A program made the translations under genes and the position numbers. From Rhodothermales bacterium (lineage in GTDB: Bacteria; Bacteroidota; Rhodothermia; Rhodothermales; VXPQ01), in NCBI GenBank assembly GCA_022821845.1, contig JAJECT010000009.1, positions 1-64,000 of the forward strand: a DNA stretch of 64,000 bases, in the 5' to 3' direction. Below are positions 36,901 to 46,838 of this stretch, piece by piece. Every line of letters starts with the position of its first letter. The first letter of the stretch is position 1. Below the pieces are notes generated by a model. It had not been told where the DNA came from. It searched no databases and saw only the letters and a list, made by a program, of their open reading frames with translations.

Positions 36901-38391
36901 ATGCCTGACGCTTTTCAGAATTTCGTGAACGGATCCTGGGTAGACGCGGAACAGGGCGCTACCTTCGAGAAGGTCAATCCGGCGCGTACGCGGGAAAAGA
37001 TCGGTCTTTTTCCCGAATCCGGCCCCGCGGACGTCAATGCTGCCGTGCGGGCGGCGCGCAAGGCCTTTCCTGGCTGGTCCCGTACGCCGGCCCCGCAGCG
37101 AGGGGAAATCCTCCGACGCATCGGGGATTTATTGACAGAACGCAAGAAAGCGCTCGCGTTCGAGGAAACCCGCGAAATGGGCAAGCCCTTCGCCGAAACC
37201 TGCGGGGACGTGCAGGAGGCCATCGACACCGCGTATTACGCGGCCTCGGAAACGCGGCGGTTGTTCGGGCGCACGGTTCCCAGCGAATTGCCGGATAAAT
37301 TCAATATGAGCGTCCGGCGGCCCATAGGCGTGGCGGGCCTGATTACCGCATGGAATTTCCCGATCGCCGTGCCCACCTGGAAAATATTTCCGGCGCTGGC
37401 CTGCGGCAACGCCATCGTTTTCAAACCCAGCGAAGAGGCGCCGCACAGCGGGGCGCTGCTTACGCAATTGCTTTCGGACGCAGGCGTGCCCCCCGGCGTG
37501 TTCAATCTGGTGCATGGAGGGGCCGCGGCGGGCGAAGCGCTGGTCGCGCATCCGGACGTAGATGCCGTGTCGTTTACCGGCTCGAATGCGGCGGGCTCGA
37601 AAATCGGAGAGACCTGCGGCAGGATGCACAAACGCCTCGCGCTTGAAATGGGCGGAAAGAACGCGCAAATCGTGATGGCGGACGCGGACCTGGACCTGGC
37701 GCTCGAAGGCGTATTGTGGGGCGCGTTCGGAACCACCGGGCAGCGCTGCACGGCCACGAGTCGCCTGGTGTTGCACGAAGCCATTCACGATGCGTTTGTC
37801 GAGCGGTTGCTGGAGCAGATGCAAACGCTGGTCCTTGGATACGGCAACGACGAGGGCGTGCATGTCGGGCCGCTGGTTAACCAGAAGGCGCTGGACAAGG
37901 TGGCTCGCTATGTCGAGGTCGGGCAGAGCGAAGGGGCTACCCTGCGGGTCGGGGGAAAGCGGGCGACGGAAGGGGCGCTTGCCGAGGGCTTTTTCTTCGA
38001 GCCTACCCTCTTCGCCGACGTCGCGCCGGACATGCGCATTGCCCGCGAGGAAATTTTCGGCCCGGTGCTTTCGGTGCTCAAGGCCGCGTCCTACGAAGAA
38101 GCCGCGCGGATTGCGAACGCGACGCGCTACGGCCTCTCCTCCAGTATCTATACGCAGGACGTGTCCCTGGCGTATCGCGCCATGCGGGACCTGGAGGCGG
38201 GCATTACGTACGTCAACGGTCCGACCATCGGCGCCGAGGCGCACATGCCTTTCGGAGGGATCAAACACACCGGCAACGGCCACCGGGACGGCGGCTGGGA
38301 AGTATTCGATTTCTATACGGAAACGAAAACCGTTTACGTGGATTACAGCGGGCAGTTGCAGAAAGCGCAAATGGACAACGCGGCTTCGTAA
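36901..38391 (+). CDS. NAD(P)-dependent aldehyde dehydrogenase
   Basis: The 496-residue protein belongs to the ALDH superfamily. It has AWNFPIAVPTWKIFPALACGN, FTGSNAAGSKIGE, the general-base Glu in LALEMGGKNAQIV and the nucleophilic Cys in TTGQRCTATSR, followed by EEIFGPVLSV. The C-terminal HMPFGGIKHTGNGHRDGG and FYTETKTVYVDYSG recall the group that oxidises alpha-aminoadipate or succinate-type semialdehydes, but the substrate is not certain. It stands alone, divergent from the aminotransferase (151 bp apart) and convergent with meaB, with an R1 repeat after it. Confidence 0.9.
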   Translation: MPDAFQNFVNGSWVDAEQGATFEKVNPARTREKIGLFPESGPADVNAAVRAARKAFPGWSRTPAPQRGEILRRIGDLLTERKKALAFEETREMGKPFAETCGDVQEAIDTAYYAASETRRLFGRTVPSELPDKFNMSVRRPIGVAGLITAWNFPIAVPTWKIFPALACGNAIVFKPSEEAPHSGALLTQLLSDAGVPPGVFNLVHGGAAAGEALVAHPDVDAVSFTGSNAAGSKIGETCGRMHKRLALEMGGKNAQIVMADADLDLALEGVLWGAFGTTGQRCTATSRLVLHEAIHDAFVERLLEQMQTLVLGYGNDEGVHVGPLVNQKALDKVARYVEVGQSEGATLRVGGKRATEGALAEGFFFEPTLFADVAPDMRIAREEIFGPVLSVLKAASYEEAARIANATRYGLSSSIYTQDVSLAYRAMRDLEAGITYVNGPTIGAEAHMPFGGIKHTGNGHRDGGWEVFDFYTETKTVYVDYSGQLQKAQMDNAAS

Positions 38392-38416
38392 AGGCGCCGG
38401 GACGTCAGGGTGAGCA

Positions 38417-38527
38417 GGGGTCTTGCGGCCCGCCTTTGCACGAATACATAAAGGGTAGGTAGGCTCATGGGTTGGCATGCGTATTTCGGGGCCCGATGTT
38501 TCGTGCAAAGGCGGGCCCCAAGACCCC
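38417..38527. repeat. R1 repeat, complete copy C
   Basis: Outer stem GGGGTCTTG/CAAGACCCC and inner stem CGCCTTTGCACGAA/TTCGTGCAAAGGCG, both perfect. Compared with copy A, the inner stem differs by one base pair that changed on both sides (T-A to G-C), and the outer stem has changed while remaining paired. The loop keeps CGAATACATAA and GGGGCCCGATGTTTCG. It lies exactly between the convergent ends of the aldehyde dehydrogenase gene and meaB. Confidence 0.85.
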
Positions 38528-38544
38528 AAAGACCGCTCCTTCAA

Positions 38545-39561
38545 TTATTTCCTTTCTTCCCTTTCTTCCCTTTCCTCCCTTTCCAGAAACGTCTTTAGCA
38601 CAAGATCTGCGGCGGCGGCCACGGCTATTTCTCGGCGGGCGGCCCGCTCTTCGTATTCTTCCAGCAAGCGATGGACGCTTGCGTCGGCGCGCGCCGTTTC
38701 GAGGAGGCGGGCTTCGAGCGTTTCGCGCAGCCAGCAGCCGATCTGCTTGCGTCGCCGCCGGGCAAGGTGCTCCGACGATTTCACCAGGCGTTCGTACTCC
38801 CGCATATCTTTGCGGATCATATCCAGGCCGGATTCTTTCTGGGCGGAACAGGTGTGCACGGTCGGGGTCCAGCCGGATTCCTTGGGCGGAAAAAGCCTTA
38901 GCGCCGCTTTCATGCGCCGGGCGTCCAGGCGTATCGCTTTCGGCGTATGCGCGTCCTCCTTGGTGAAAACCACGATGTCCGCCTCCTCCATGACGCCGCG
39001 CTTCACTCCTTGCAGTTCGTCCCCCGATCCAGGCAACGTCAGGAGCATCAGAAGATCCACCATGTCGCTAACCGTCGTTTCCGCCTGCCCGGAGCCTACC
39101 GTTTCGACGAATACCGTATCGTACCCGGCTGCTTCGCACAGGATAATGCTTTGGCGCGTTCCGTCCCCAATCCCTCCTGCTCGCCGCTTGCCGGGCGCAG
39201 GCCGCACGAAGGCGTTCGGGTGCGTGGCCAGGCGCGTCATGCGCGTCTTGTCTCCAAGAATGCTGCCTCCGGTGCGTTCGCTCGCCGGATCGTAGGCCAG
39301 CACCGCCACGCGACGATTTTCGTGCATGGCCAGCCGGACGCCAAGGGATTCGATGAACGTGCTTTTTCCCACGCCGGGCGCTCCAGTGATTCCAATGCGG
39401 ATGGCCGTCCCCGACAAGGGCAGGCAGGCGTCCAGCAGGGCCTTTGCGCATTCGCGGTGGTCGGGGTGAGCGCTTTCCATGAGGGTAATGCTCCGCGCCA
39501 GCAGGACGCGGTCCCCGTTCCGGACGCCTTCGAACAGTTCCTCTACAGGGGGAAACGTCAT
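38545..39561 (-). CDS. meaB: Methylmalonyl-CoA mutase-associated GTPase MeaB
   Basis: MeaB is the G3E-type chaperone GTPase that loads and protects adenosylcobalamin in methylmalonyl-CoA mutase. The 338-residue protein has the P-loop [18 protein letters not shown] near residue 55, [26 protein letters not shown], and [12 protein letters not shown]. It starts with an ATG overlapping the mutase stop (ATGA at 39558-39561). The last residues are an EREEREERE run encoded by a 9-bp tandem repeat (38551-38585), so the tail may vary in length. Confidence 0.95.
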   Translation of the reverse strand: MTFPPVEELFEGVRNGDRVLLARSITLMESAHPDHRECAKALLDACLPLSGTAIRIGITGAPGVGKSTFIESLGVRLAMHENRRVAVLAYDPASERTGGSILGDKTRMTRLATHPNAFVRPAPGKRRAGGIGDGTRQSIILCEAAGYDTVFVETVGSGQAETTVSDMVDLLMLLTLPGSGDELQGVKRGVMEEADIVVFTKEDAHTPKAIRLDARRMKAALRLFPPKESGWTPTVHTCSAQKESGLDMIRKDMREYERLVKSSEHLARRRRKQIGCWLRETLEARLLETARADASVHRLLEEYEERAARREIAVAAAADLVLKTFLEREEREEREERK

Positions 39562-42500
39562 GCCGCGCCGCCCTCCTCGATCATCCCGAGAAGAATCCGG
39601 GACGCCGCGTCGGTTACCGGGGTGCCGGGACCGAAAATTTCCGACACGCCCGCCGCGCGCAGAAACGCATAGTCCTTTCGGGGAATCACCCCGCCGACCA
39701 CCACGCGAATATCCTCGCGGCCCATTTTCCGCAGCGCGGCGAGTACTTCAGGCAAAAAGGCCTTGTGCCCGCCGGCAAGCGTGGACACGCCGAGAATATG
39801 CACGTCGTTTTCGACGGCCTGCAAGGCGACCTCGCCGGGCGTCTGGAATAAGGGTCCGATATCTACGTCGAACCCCATGTCCGCAAAGGCGGTCGCAATC
39901 ACTTTTGCGCCCCGGTCGTGTCCGTCCTGTCCGATTTTCGCCACGAGGATGCGTGGCCGTCGGCCCGCCCGGTCGGCGAAAACGCTCGCAAGCCGCAGGA
40001 TTTCTTCCGGCTTTTCTCCGGATGCGCGGGCGCGGACATACGCTCCCCCGGCCATGTTGCGGCGAGCGCGATGTCTTCCGAATTCTTTTTCCATAGCGAT
40101 GGATATTTCGCCGAGGGTAGCCCGCCGCCGGGCAGCCTCCACGGCGCAGGCCAGCAGGTTGCCCTCTCCTGTGCGGGCGCAGGCGGTCAGCGCGGCAAGG
40201 GCCTGCTGCGCGGCTTCGTCGTCGCGGGACGCCCGAACCGCGCGAAGCCGCGCTATTTGCGCTTCGCGGACGGCGGCATGGTCTATTTCCAGTACGTCGA
40301 TCGGCGCTTCCTGTGGCGGTTCGAACCGGTTGACGCCTACGATGGTCTCCTTTCCGGCGTCGATTCGCGCCTGCTTGCGGGCCGCGGCTTCTTCGATGCG
40401 GGCCATGGGAATGCCTGCTTCGATCGCCTCGGCCATGCCTCCGGCTTCTTCTATTTCTTCGATCAGCGCCCACGCGCGGCGCGCCAGCTGATCGGTCAGC
40501 GTTTCTACGTAATACGATCCGCCCATTGGATCGATGGCCTGCGCGATATCCGTTTCCTTCTGTAAATACGTTTGGGTATTGCGCGCAATCCGGGCGGAAG
40601 CCTCCGTAGGCAGCGCCATGGCTTCGTCGAGCGCGTTCGTATGCAGCGACTGGGTATGTCCCAGCGCGGCGGACAAGGCTTCGAGGCAAGTGCGGGCCAC
40701 GTTATTGTACGGATCCTGTTCGGTGAGGCTCCAGCCCGAAGTCTGGCAGTGCGCCCGCAGCGCCATGGATTTCGGGTTTCGAGGGGAAAAGCGCCGGACG
40801 ATCTTCGCCCACAGCAGCCGCCCGGCCCGCAATTTGGCGATTTCCATAAAGTGATGCATCCCGATCCCCCAGAAAAAAGAAATGCGGGGGGCGAAATCGT
40901 CGATTTGCAACCCTGCCTTGAGGCCCGTACGGAGATATTCGAGTCCGTCGGCAAGCGTATAGGCCAGTTCGAGGTCTGCCGTGGCGCCTGCTTCCTGCAT
41001 ATGGTAGCCGCTGACCGAAATGGCGTTGAATCGGGGCATGCGCTCGGCGGCGTACCGGAATATGTCCGCCACGATGCGCATGGACGGGCCGGGAGGATAG
41101 ATGTACGTATTGCGCACCATGAACTCTTTCAGAATATCGTTCTGAATGGTGCCGGCAAGCGTTGCGGCGGGCGCGCCCTGCTCTTCCGCGGCCACGATAT
41201 AAAAAGCCATGACGGGCAAGACGGCCCCGTTCATGGTCATGGAGACGGACATGCGGTCCAGGGGAATGCCCTCGAACAAGCGCTTCATATCCTCTACCGT
41301 ATCGACTGCGACGCCCGCCTTGCCGACGTCTCCCGCCACCCGCTCGTGATCGGAATCGTAGCCCCGGTGCGTGGGCAGGTCGAACGCGACGGAAAGGCCC
41401 TTTTGCCCGTCGGCCAGCGCCCCGCGATAAAAAGCGTTCGATTCCTCGGCGGTCGAAAAACCCGCGTATTGCCGGATGGTCCAGGGGCGGACAAGGTACA
41501 TTCCTGCGTACGGGCCCCGCAAAAACGGGGGGACGCCCGCGGCGTACTCGAGGTGGCGGAGCTCCTTGCGCGCTTCGGGACCGTACGCCGGACGTTCTTC
41601 GACGCCTTCGATCTCGCGCCATGGCTTGCCGCTTCGGGCGGGCAAGAGCGACGGCGGACGGTACGCCGCCGGAAAATCCGGGCAGGGCGCAGGCTCCGTT
41701 TCGCGGGAGATCATACGCCGAAACGCTTCCCATGCCGCTTGCGCAATGCGGTCCGTAAGGACCTCTATGGCGTAACTGCCTGCGGCGGGATCGTTCACCT
41801 TGCCGAGGCGGGCTTCGTGGCGAAGAATATGCTGAAGGTTCCGGGCCAGGCGCAACGCGCCGTCCGACGCCCCCCCGTCCGCCGCGTCGTACGGATGCAC
41901 CGTCAGCGCGTCGCACGTTCCGACCACGGCGGCAACCGATTGCACGGCGGCCCGCAGCAGGTTGGCGTACGGATCGCCGGCCGGCGGCGCTTCGCAAGCG
42001 GCGACGGCGCGCAGCTGGGCGGTTTCGCTCCGCGCCGGGTCGAACGCGCGCGCTACCTGTGGGATAAGCAACCGCAACGCCCGGAGCCGGGCGATTTCCG
42101 TTAAAAAGGACGAACGCGTCCGAACCGAAACGTACAGCGAGGCCAGTACTTGCTCTGGCGCGCATCCCTGGTCGGCAAGGCCCGCAAGGTAGCCGGCCGT
42201 CGCAACGAGAATGCGGGCGGTTTCCTCGATAAGGCCGTTTCCCTGGCGCGGTTCGGCGGCGGCGCGTAAAAACCGGGGCAGCCTGTCGGCGCTGTCGCTT
42301 TGGCGCGTCGCATTGCGCAGGAAGCGGGCGGCGCGATCCGCCCAGCCGTCCGGGAGATGGCCTGTGCGGGCGCGCCATGCGAACGGATCGAACGCCGCAG
42401 AGCACGAGGCGGCGCCCGCCGGGGGGCGCGGGGCGAGGGCAAGCCATTCTTCCAGCAGCGCAAGGCTTCGTTCGCCCGCTTCGATATGGATCGCGGCGCC

Positions 42501-42926
42501 GGCGACGTTGAGGCCGTCCAGCAGGGCCGCGACGTCCGCGGCTTGCGCTGTCCGCGAGGCCGGAAAAGACAGGCCAATCTGCTCCACGCCGCCGCGCGCG
42601 GCGTCTTCGATGCGCCGCCGGGTTTCGTCAAAATCCCCGACGGGAATCTGCTGGCAAATCCGCCAGGAAGCCGGAATCGGCGCGACGCGCTGGTTGTCGG
42701 AATCCAGATGCGGAATCCCCGCAAGGTCTTCGGAGCGGCCCCAGGGCCGGATCGCAACCCCTTCGCACGGCGTCCATAAAGGCAATGCTTCGCCTTCCTG
42801 CCGGTTCAGCGCTTTTCGAATCAGCGCCTCCCAGGTTTCGGTAGAAACCGGAGGAAAAGCGTCGAAAAGCCCGCCCCGGTCGCCGTCGGGCGGCGGGTTC
42901 TTGTCTAACCTGTCCGTCTTATCCAT
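39558..42926 (-). CDS. mutAB: Methylmalonyl-CoA mutase, small and large subunits fused
   Basis: The 1122-residue chain contains, first, a catalytically silent MutA-type region (about residues 1-430: [39 protein letters not shown]) and, second, a complete MutB-type catalytic chain (from about 440: [53 protein letters not shown]). The cobalamin-binding domain at the end shows [13 protein letters not shown], the DxHxxG motif with the cobalt-ligand His. In most bacteria with this enzyme the two are separate adjacent genes; here no stop or start lies between. It interconverts methylmalonyl-CoA and succinyl-CoA. The start is the ATG at 42926, overlapping the trmH stop by eight bases. It differs from IcmF-type fusions because no GTPase domain is inside; MeaB is separate. 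Confidence 0.93.
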   Translation of the reverse strand: MDKTDRLDKNPPPDGDRGGLFDAFPPVSTETWEALIRKALNRQEGEALPLWTPCEGVAIRPWGRSEDLAGIPHLDSDNQRVAPIPASWRICQQIPVGDFDETRRRIEDAARGGVEQIGLSFPASRTAQAADVAALLDGLNVAGAAIHIEAGERSLALLEEWLALAPRPPAGAASCSAAFDPFAWRARTGHLPDGWADRAARFLRNATRQSDSADRLPRFLRAAAEPRQGNGLIEETARILVATAGYLAGLADQGCAPEQVLASLYVSVRTRSSFLTEIARLRALRLLIPQVARAFDPARSETAQLRAVAACEAPPAGDPYANLLRAAVQSVAAVVGTCDALTVHPYDAADGGASDGALRLARNLQHILRHEARLGKVNDPAAGSYAIEVLTDRIAQAAWEAFRRMISRETEPAPCPDFPAAYRPPSLLPARSGKPWREIEGVEERPAYGPEARKELRHLEYAAGVPPFLRGPYAGMYLVRPWTIRQYAGFSTAEESNAFYRGALADGQKGLSVAFDLPTHRGYDSDHERVAGDVGKAGVAVDTVEDMKRLFEGIPLDRMSVSMTMNGAVLPVMAFYIVAAEEQGAPAATLAGTIQNDILKEFMVRNTYIYPPGPSMRIVADIFRYAAERMPRFNAISVSGYHMQEAGATADLELAYTLADGLEYLRTGLKAGLQIDDFAPRISFFWGIGMHHFMEIAKLRAGRLLWAKIVRRFSPRNPKSMALRAHCQTSGWSLTEQDPYNNVARTCLEALSAALGHTQSLHTNALDEAMALPTEASARIARNTQTYLQKETDIAQAIDPMGGSYYVETLTDQLARRAWALIEEIEEAGGMAEAIEAGIPMARIEEAAARKQARIDAGKETIVGVNRFEPPQEAPIDVLEIDHAAVREAQIARLRAVRASRDDEAAQQALAALTACARTGEGNLLACAVEAARRRATLGEISIAMEKEFGRHRARRNMAGGAYVRARASGEKPEEILRLASVFADRAGRRPRILVAKIGQDGHDRGAKVIATAFADMGFDVDIGPLFQTPGEVALQAVENDVHILGVSTLAGGHKAFLPEVLAALRKMGREDIRVVVGGVIPRKDYAFLRAAGVSEIFGPGTPVTDAASRILLGMIEEGGAA

Positions 42927-43491
42927 GGGGCGTTTCCTTGCTATCGCGGCCCTCTGGCGCCGCGCTCCGCCGATACGCGCGGACAATGTCGAATATAGCG
43001 ATGCCGTACGCCACGGCTACGTTCAGCGACTGCTTGGCTCCGAATTGCGGTATTTCGAACGCCACGTCTGCTTCGGCCACCAGGGAATCGCGGACGCCGT
43101 GCAATTCGTTGCCTACGATAAGGCAAAGCGGGAAAAAAGATTCCGCGACGTCCGTTGTGTGCGTGGGGCAGTCTGTTATTTCCAGTACGCCGATGGTATA
43201 GCCCTTGCGTTTGAGCGCTTGCGCCACAGGAAGCGGATCCGCCTGGTATTCCCATCGAACCGTATCTTGCGCTCCAAGGGCCGTTTTGTGCAATTTCCTG
43301 TTCGCCGGCGTTCCGGTAATGCCCGTCAAATACAATTTTTCGACGAGCGCGGCATCCGACGCGCGGAACATCGCCCCGACATTGTAAATAGATCGTACAT
43401 TGTCGAGCAGGACGGAAACCGGGTGTGGGGCCAGCGCGCGCGCCGTTGTCGGATCCGGACGGGGTATTTCTTCGTGTCTGAGTTTGCGCAT
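42919..43491 (-). CDS. TrmH/SpoU family RNA 2'-O-methyltransferase
   Basis: The 190-residue protein shows the three SPOUT motifs in order: [18 protein letters not shown] (motif 1), [11 protein letters not shown] (motif 2) and [14 protein letters not shown] (motif 3), which form the knotted SAM site. It methylates ribose 2'-OH in tRNA or rRNA; which nucleotide cannot be read. It is the first gene of a unit with mutAB and meaB. It is divergent from cmk, 69 bp apart. Confidence 0.9.
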   Translation of the reverse strand: MRKLRHEEIPRPDPTTARALAPHPVSVLLDNVRSIYNVGAMFRASDAALVEKLYLTGITGTPANRKLHKTALGAQDTVRWEYQADPLPVAQALKRKGYTIGVLEITDCPTHTTDVAESFFPLCLIVGNELHGVRDSLVAEADVAFEIPQFGAKQSLNVAVAYGIAIFDIVRAYRRSAAPEGRDSKETPHG

Positions 43492-43560
43492 GGACGCCTG
43501 CCTGCGCCGCGCGGACGCAATGGCGCATGGATTGAATCAAAGTATCCTTAGCAAAAGTAC

Positions 43561-44256
43561 GTGATTATCGCCATAGATGGGCCGGCCGGATCGGGAAAAT
43601 CGACCACGGCCCGCGCAGTGGCCGAACGGCTCGGCTACGTATATGTGGATACCGGGGCCATGTACCGTACGGTCGCGCTTGCGTTTATCCGGTCCGGCTT
43701 GCCGGCGGAGGCGCCGTCCGGGGAGGCGCTTCGCGGATTGCTTGCGGGCATTCGTCTGGATATGCGTTTCGATCCGGACGGCATGCGCGTTTTGCTGAAC
43801 GGACAAAACGTAACCGGGGACATCCGAACCCGCGAGGTTACCGAAGCCGCCAGTCGCGTGGCCGCGATTCCGGCGGTGCGCGAGCGGATGGTCCGGGAGC
43901 AACGGCGCGTTGCCCGAGCGGAGGAAACAAGGCGTGGCGGCGTGGTGCTCGAGGGGCGCGACATCGGGACGATCGTGTTCCCGGACGCCGAGGTAAAAGT
44001 GTTTATGGACGCCAGCGTAACCATGCGCGCGCGGCGGCGGTACGATGAATTGCGGGAGAAAAATTCCGACGTATCGTTCGAGGAGGTGCTGGACGACATT
44101 CGCGCACGGGACGCGCGGGACATTTATCGGCGGGTTTCTCCCCTGCGCAAGGCAGAGGGAACCGTTGAAATAGACACATCGCACATCGCGATCCGCGAGC
44201 AGGTGGAAATGGTTGTTCGGGCCGCGCGGGAACGAGCGAAGTCCCCGGATGTATAA
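43561..44256 (+). CDS. cmk: Cytidylate kinase
   Basis: CMP/dCMP kinase of 231 residues. It has the P-loop IDGPAGSGKSTTARAVA at the N-terminus, YVDTGAMYRTVAL, the CMP-binding region with DIRTREVTEAASRVA, GRDIGTIVFPDAEVKVFMDAS, and the lid RARRRYDE. The start is GTG, as no ATG fits. It precedes rpsA, the classic cmk-rpsA order in bacteria. Upstream (43529-43547) lies an R2-type motif GGATTGAATCAAAGTATCC. Confidence 0.95.
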   Translation: MIIAIDGPAGSGKSTTARAVAERLGYVYVDTGAMYRTVALAFIRSGLPAEAPSGEALRGLLAGIRLDMRFDPDGMRVLLNGQNVTGDIRTREVTEAASRVAAIPAVRERMVREQRRVARAEETRRGGVVLEGRDIGTIVFPDAEVKVFMDASVTMRARRRYDELREKNSDVSFEEVLDDIRARDARDIYRRVSPLRKAEGTVEIDTSHIAIREQVEMVVRAARERAKSPDV

Positions 44257-44499
44257 ATAGTTTGTGCGAAAAAAGATCGCCATGGCCCCGGCGGCGCAGT
44301 GTTTCTCCGGCAGGCCTCCCTTTCTGGCGATCATATCCACGTTCACGTAAACGCCACAAGAGGGCTGCGCGGCACAGAAAGGGTTGCCCGGCGGCGCCTT
44401 GTAATGCAGGGAAATAACGAACGGCGCTGCATGCGCCGATGGGCAAGGACTTTCGTCTCGCGCCTGGATTTGCGAAAATTTCTCTGAAAAACCAGCCTT
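44257..44499 (+). promoter_or_regulatory. rpsA leader region
   Basis: This 243-bp gap between cmk and rpsA has no supported gene. GATCGCCA (44275-44282) and TGGCGATC (44325-44332) are perfect 8-bp inverted arms around 42 bases, and could close a leader hairpin. S1 controls its own translation in other bacteria, so a regulatory leader is plausible but not shown. Confidence 0.35.
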
Positions 44500-46821
44500 A
44501 TGACCGAAAACCCGCAAGAAACTTTACAAAACCAGGAAATTCTTACCAACGATACCGCGCCGTTGTCTCCGGGCGACGACGAATCCCCTGCGGAACAAGC
44601 CTCGGCCCCTGTGGAAGAAAACGCGCAGTCGGCGGCGAATGGCGCGCAGGCGACAGATTCGGAAACGGCGACCGCCGTCCCGGAACCAAAGGAGGATGCC
44701 GCGCCTGAAGAGGCCGTTGCCGAAACGCCTGTGGACGCGGATTCGTCGGAACCCTCCGAGCCTTCCGCCGAACAGCAAGAATCGGGCGACGATCCCCTGT
44801 CCGGGGCGCCGGTTGCCGAGCGGGAAAAAGACGATGCAACGGGTACGATAGGATATACGGGCGAGATTATTGGCCCGGTCGTAACCCTTGAAGAAATTGC
44901 GCAAGGAGACCAGGAAGAACAGGAAGTAGCGCAATCCTGGAAAGAACTCGAAGAAATGGTCGCCGCCTCGTTTACGGCGGTCCGCGAACAGGAAATCGTT
45001 GCGGGGCGCGTAATAAGCGTCGGAGAAAAGGACGTAGTCATAGATATAGGGTTCAAGAGCGATGGCATTGTATCCCTGAACGAATTCGACGATGCGCTTG
45101 CGGCGGGCGACGAAGTAGAAGTGCTCGTCGAGCGCCTGGAGGATTATCATGGGCAGCTTGTGTTGTCGAAGACCAAGGCGGATCAGTTGCGCCGCTGGCA
45201 GCGGATAGAGGAAGCCCATGAAAAGGGCGATATCATAGAAGGCACGATCACGCGCCGCATCAAGGGCGGCATGATCGTCAATCTCGACATTGGCGGCATG
45301 GAAGCCTTCCTCCCCGGCTCGCAGATCGATGTTCGCCCGGTGCGCGATTTCGATACGTACCTCGAAAAGCGCATGGAGTTCAAGATCGTCAAGCTGAATC
45401 CGGCCAACGACAACATCGTTATTTCGCACAAGGCCCTTATCGAAAAGGAACTTGGGGCGCAGCGCGAAAAAATCCTTGCGACGATGGAGCCCGGCCAGAT
45501 TCTGGAAGGCATGGCCAAAAACATTACCGATTTCGGCATTTTCGTCGATCTGGGCGGCGTGGACGGCTTGCTGCACATCACCGACCTTTCCTGGGGCCGC
45601 GTTTCCCATCCTTCCGAATTGGTGGAACTCGACCAGAAACTTACGGTCGTGGTGCTGGATTACGACAAGGATCGGCAGCGCATCTCGCTGGGCCTGAAGC
45701 AACTCCAGCCGCACCCGTGGGAAACCATCGACGACAAATACCTGGCAGGCGGCGCCGTGGAAGGCAAGGTGGTTTCCATTACGGACTACGGCGCCTTCGT
45801 GGAACTGGAGAAAGGCATTGAGGGCCTTGTCCATATCTCTGAAATGAGCTGGACGGAGCACATTCGCCATCCGAGTCAGATGGTTTCGCTGGGGCAACTG
45901 GTGAACGTCAAAATTCTCAAGATCGACAAGCAAGGGAAGAAGATTTCTCTTGGCATGAAGCAGCTCGAGCCCGATCCGTGGGATGGCATTTCGGACCGCT
46001 ATCCTCCGGGCACGGTCATGGCGGGCAAGGTGCGCAACATCACCAATTTCGGCGTGTTCGTGGGCATCGAGCCGGGCATCGACGGGCTGGTTCATATTTC
46101 CGATCTGTCCTGGACCAAGAAAGTGCGTCATCCGAACGAAATGGTGCGCAAGGGGCAAAGCCTCGACGTCGTGATCCTGAATATCGACGAGGGGTCGCGG
46201 CGCATCTCGCTGGGCCACAAGCAAGTGGAGACGAATCCGTGGAATCAGTTCGCCAAGGCGTACGCCGAGGGAACCGATACCCAGGCGACCGTGGTGCGCA
46301 CCAACGAGGGCGGGCTTGTGATCGAACTGCCGCTTGGCGTCGAGGCGTTTGCGCCCGCCAGCGAGTTGCGAAACGGGCCGCATAATTTCCAGGATTTTTA
46401 TCCGTCGGGACAGGAACTGGAGTTGCGCGTGATCAAGTTCGATCCGCAGCAGAAGGAAATTGTCCTGAGCGAGGTGGCGAAGGAGCGGGCTGCCGTACGC
46501 GCCGAAAAAGCCGGACAAGATCGCGTACGCCGCGAATCGAAGAAGCGGGAAGCGCGGGAGGTGAGCAAGTATCAGAAGGCGGCGACTTCGGCGGGCCGGA
46601 CCACGTTTGGAGATATTTCGGGCCTGGCGGACCTGAAGGCGCAGTTCGAAAAGGCGGAGAAAGGAACCCGCAAGAAGGCGGCGCCCAGGAAGGCCGCCCC
46701 AAAAACCGCATCGGCGCAAAAGGGCAAGGCGTCCGCCGCGAAAAAGGCGGCTCCCGCCGAGGACAAACAGGATAAAACGCCCGCCAAAAAGGAGGCCAAG
46801 GCCGAAAGCGAGGCGAAATAA
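44500..46821 (+). CDS. rpsA: 30S ribosomal protein S1
   Basis: The 773-residue protein has six S1 domains between residues about 165 and 660; domains 3-5 are the most regular (TDFGIFVDLGGVDGLLHITDLSW, TDYGAFVELEKGIEG, TNFGVFVGIEPGIDG). An acidic Glu/Ala-rich N-terminal extension of about 150 residues and a Lys/Ala-rich tail like histone H1 (KKAAPRKAAPKTA) are added. S1 binds mRNA to the small subunit; an extra basic tail might help it bind RNA or DNA. Such tails are not in the Escherichia coli S1. purC follows 17 bp later. Confidence 0.96.
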   Translation: MTENPQETLQNQEILTNDTAPLSPGDDESPAEQASAPVEENAQSAANGAQATDSETATAVPEPKEDAAPEEAVAETPVDADSSEPSEPSAEQQESGDDPLSGAPVAEREKDDATGTIGYTGEIIGPVVTLEEIAQGDQEEQEVAQSWKELEEMVAASFTAVREQEIVAGRVISVGEKDVVIDIGFKSDGIVSLNEFDDALAAGDEVEVLVERLEDYHGQLVLSKTKADQLRRWQRIEEAHEKGDIIEGTITRRIKGGMIVNLDIGGMEAFLPGSQIDVRPVRDFDTYLEKRMEFKIVKLNPANDNIVISHKALIEKELGAQREKILATMEPGQILEGMAKNITDFGIFVDLGGVDGLLHITDLSWGRVSHPSELVELDQKLTVVVLDYDKDRQRISLGLKQLQPHPWETIDDKYLAGGAVEGKVVSITDYGAFVELEKGIEGLVHISEMSWTEHIRHPSQMVSLGQLVNVKILKIDKQGKKISLGMKQLEPDPWDGISDRYPPGTVMAGKVRNITNFGVFVGIEPGIDGLVHISDLSWTKKVRHPNEMVRKGQSLDVVILNIDEGSRRISLGHKQVETNPWNQFAKAYAEGTDTQATVVRTNEGGLVIELPLGVEAFAPASELRNGPHNFQDFYPSGQELELRVIKFDPQQKEIVLSEVAKERAAVRAEKAGQDRVRRESKKREAREVSKYQKAATSAGRTTFGDISGLADLKAQFEKAEKGTRKKAAPRKAAPKTASAQKGKASAAKKAAPAEDKQDKTPAKKEAKAESEAK

Positions 46822-46838
46822 ACCTTTTACCCGTCCGC

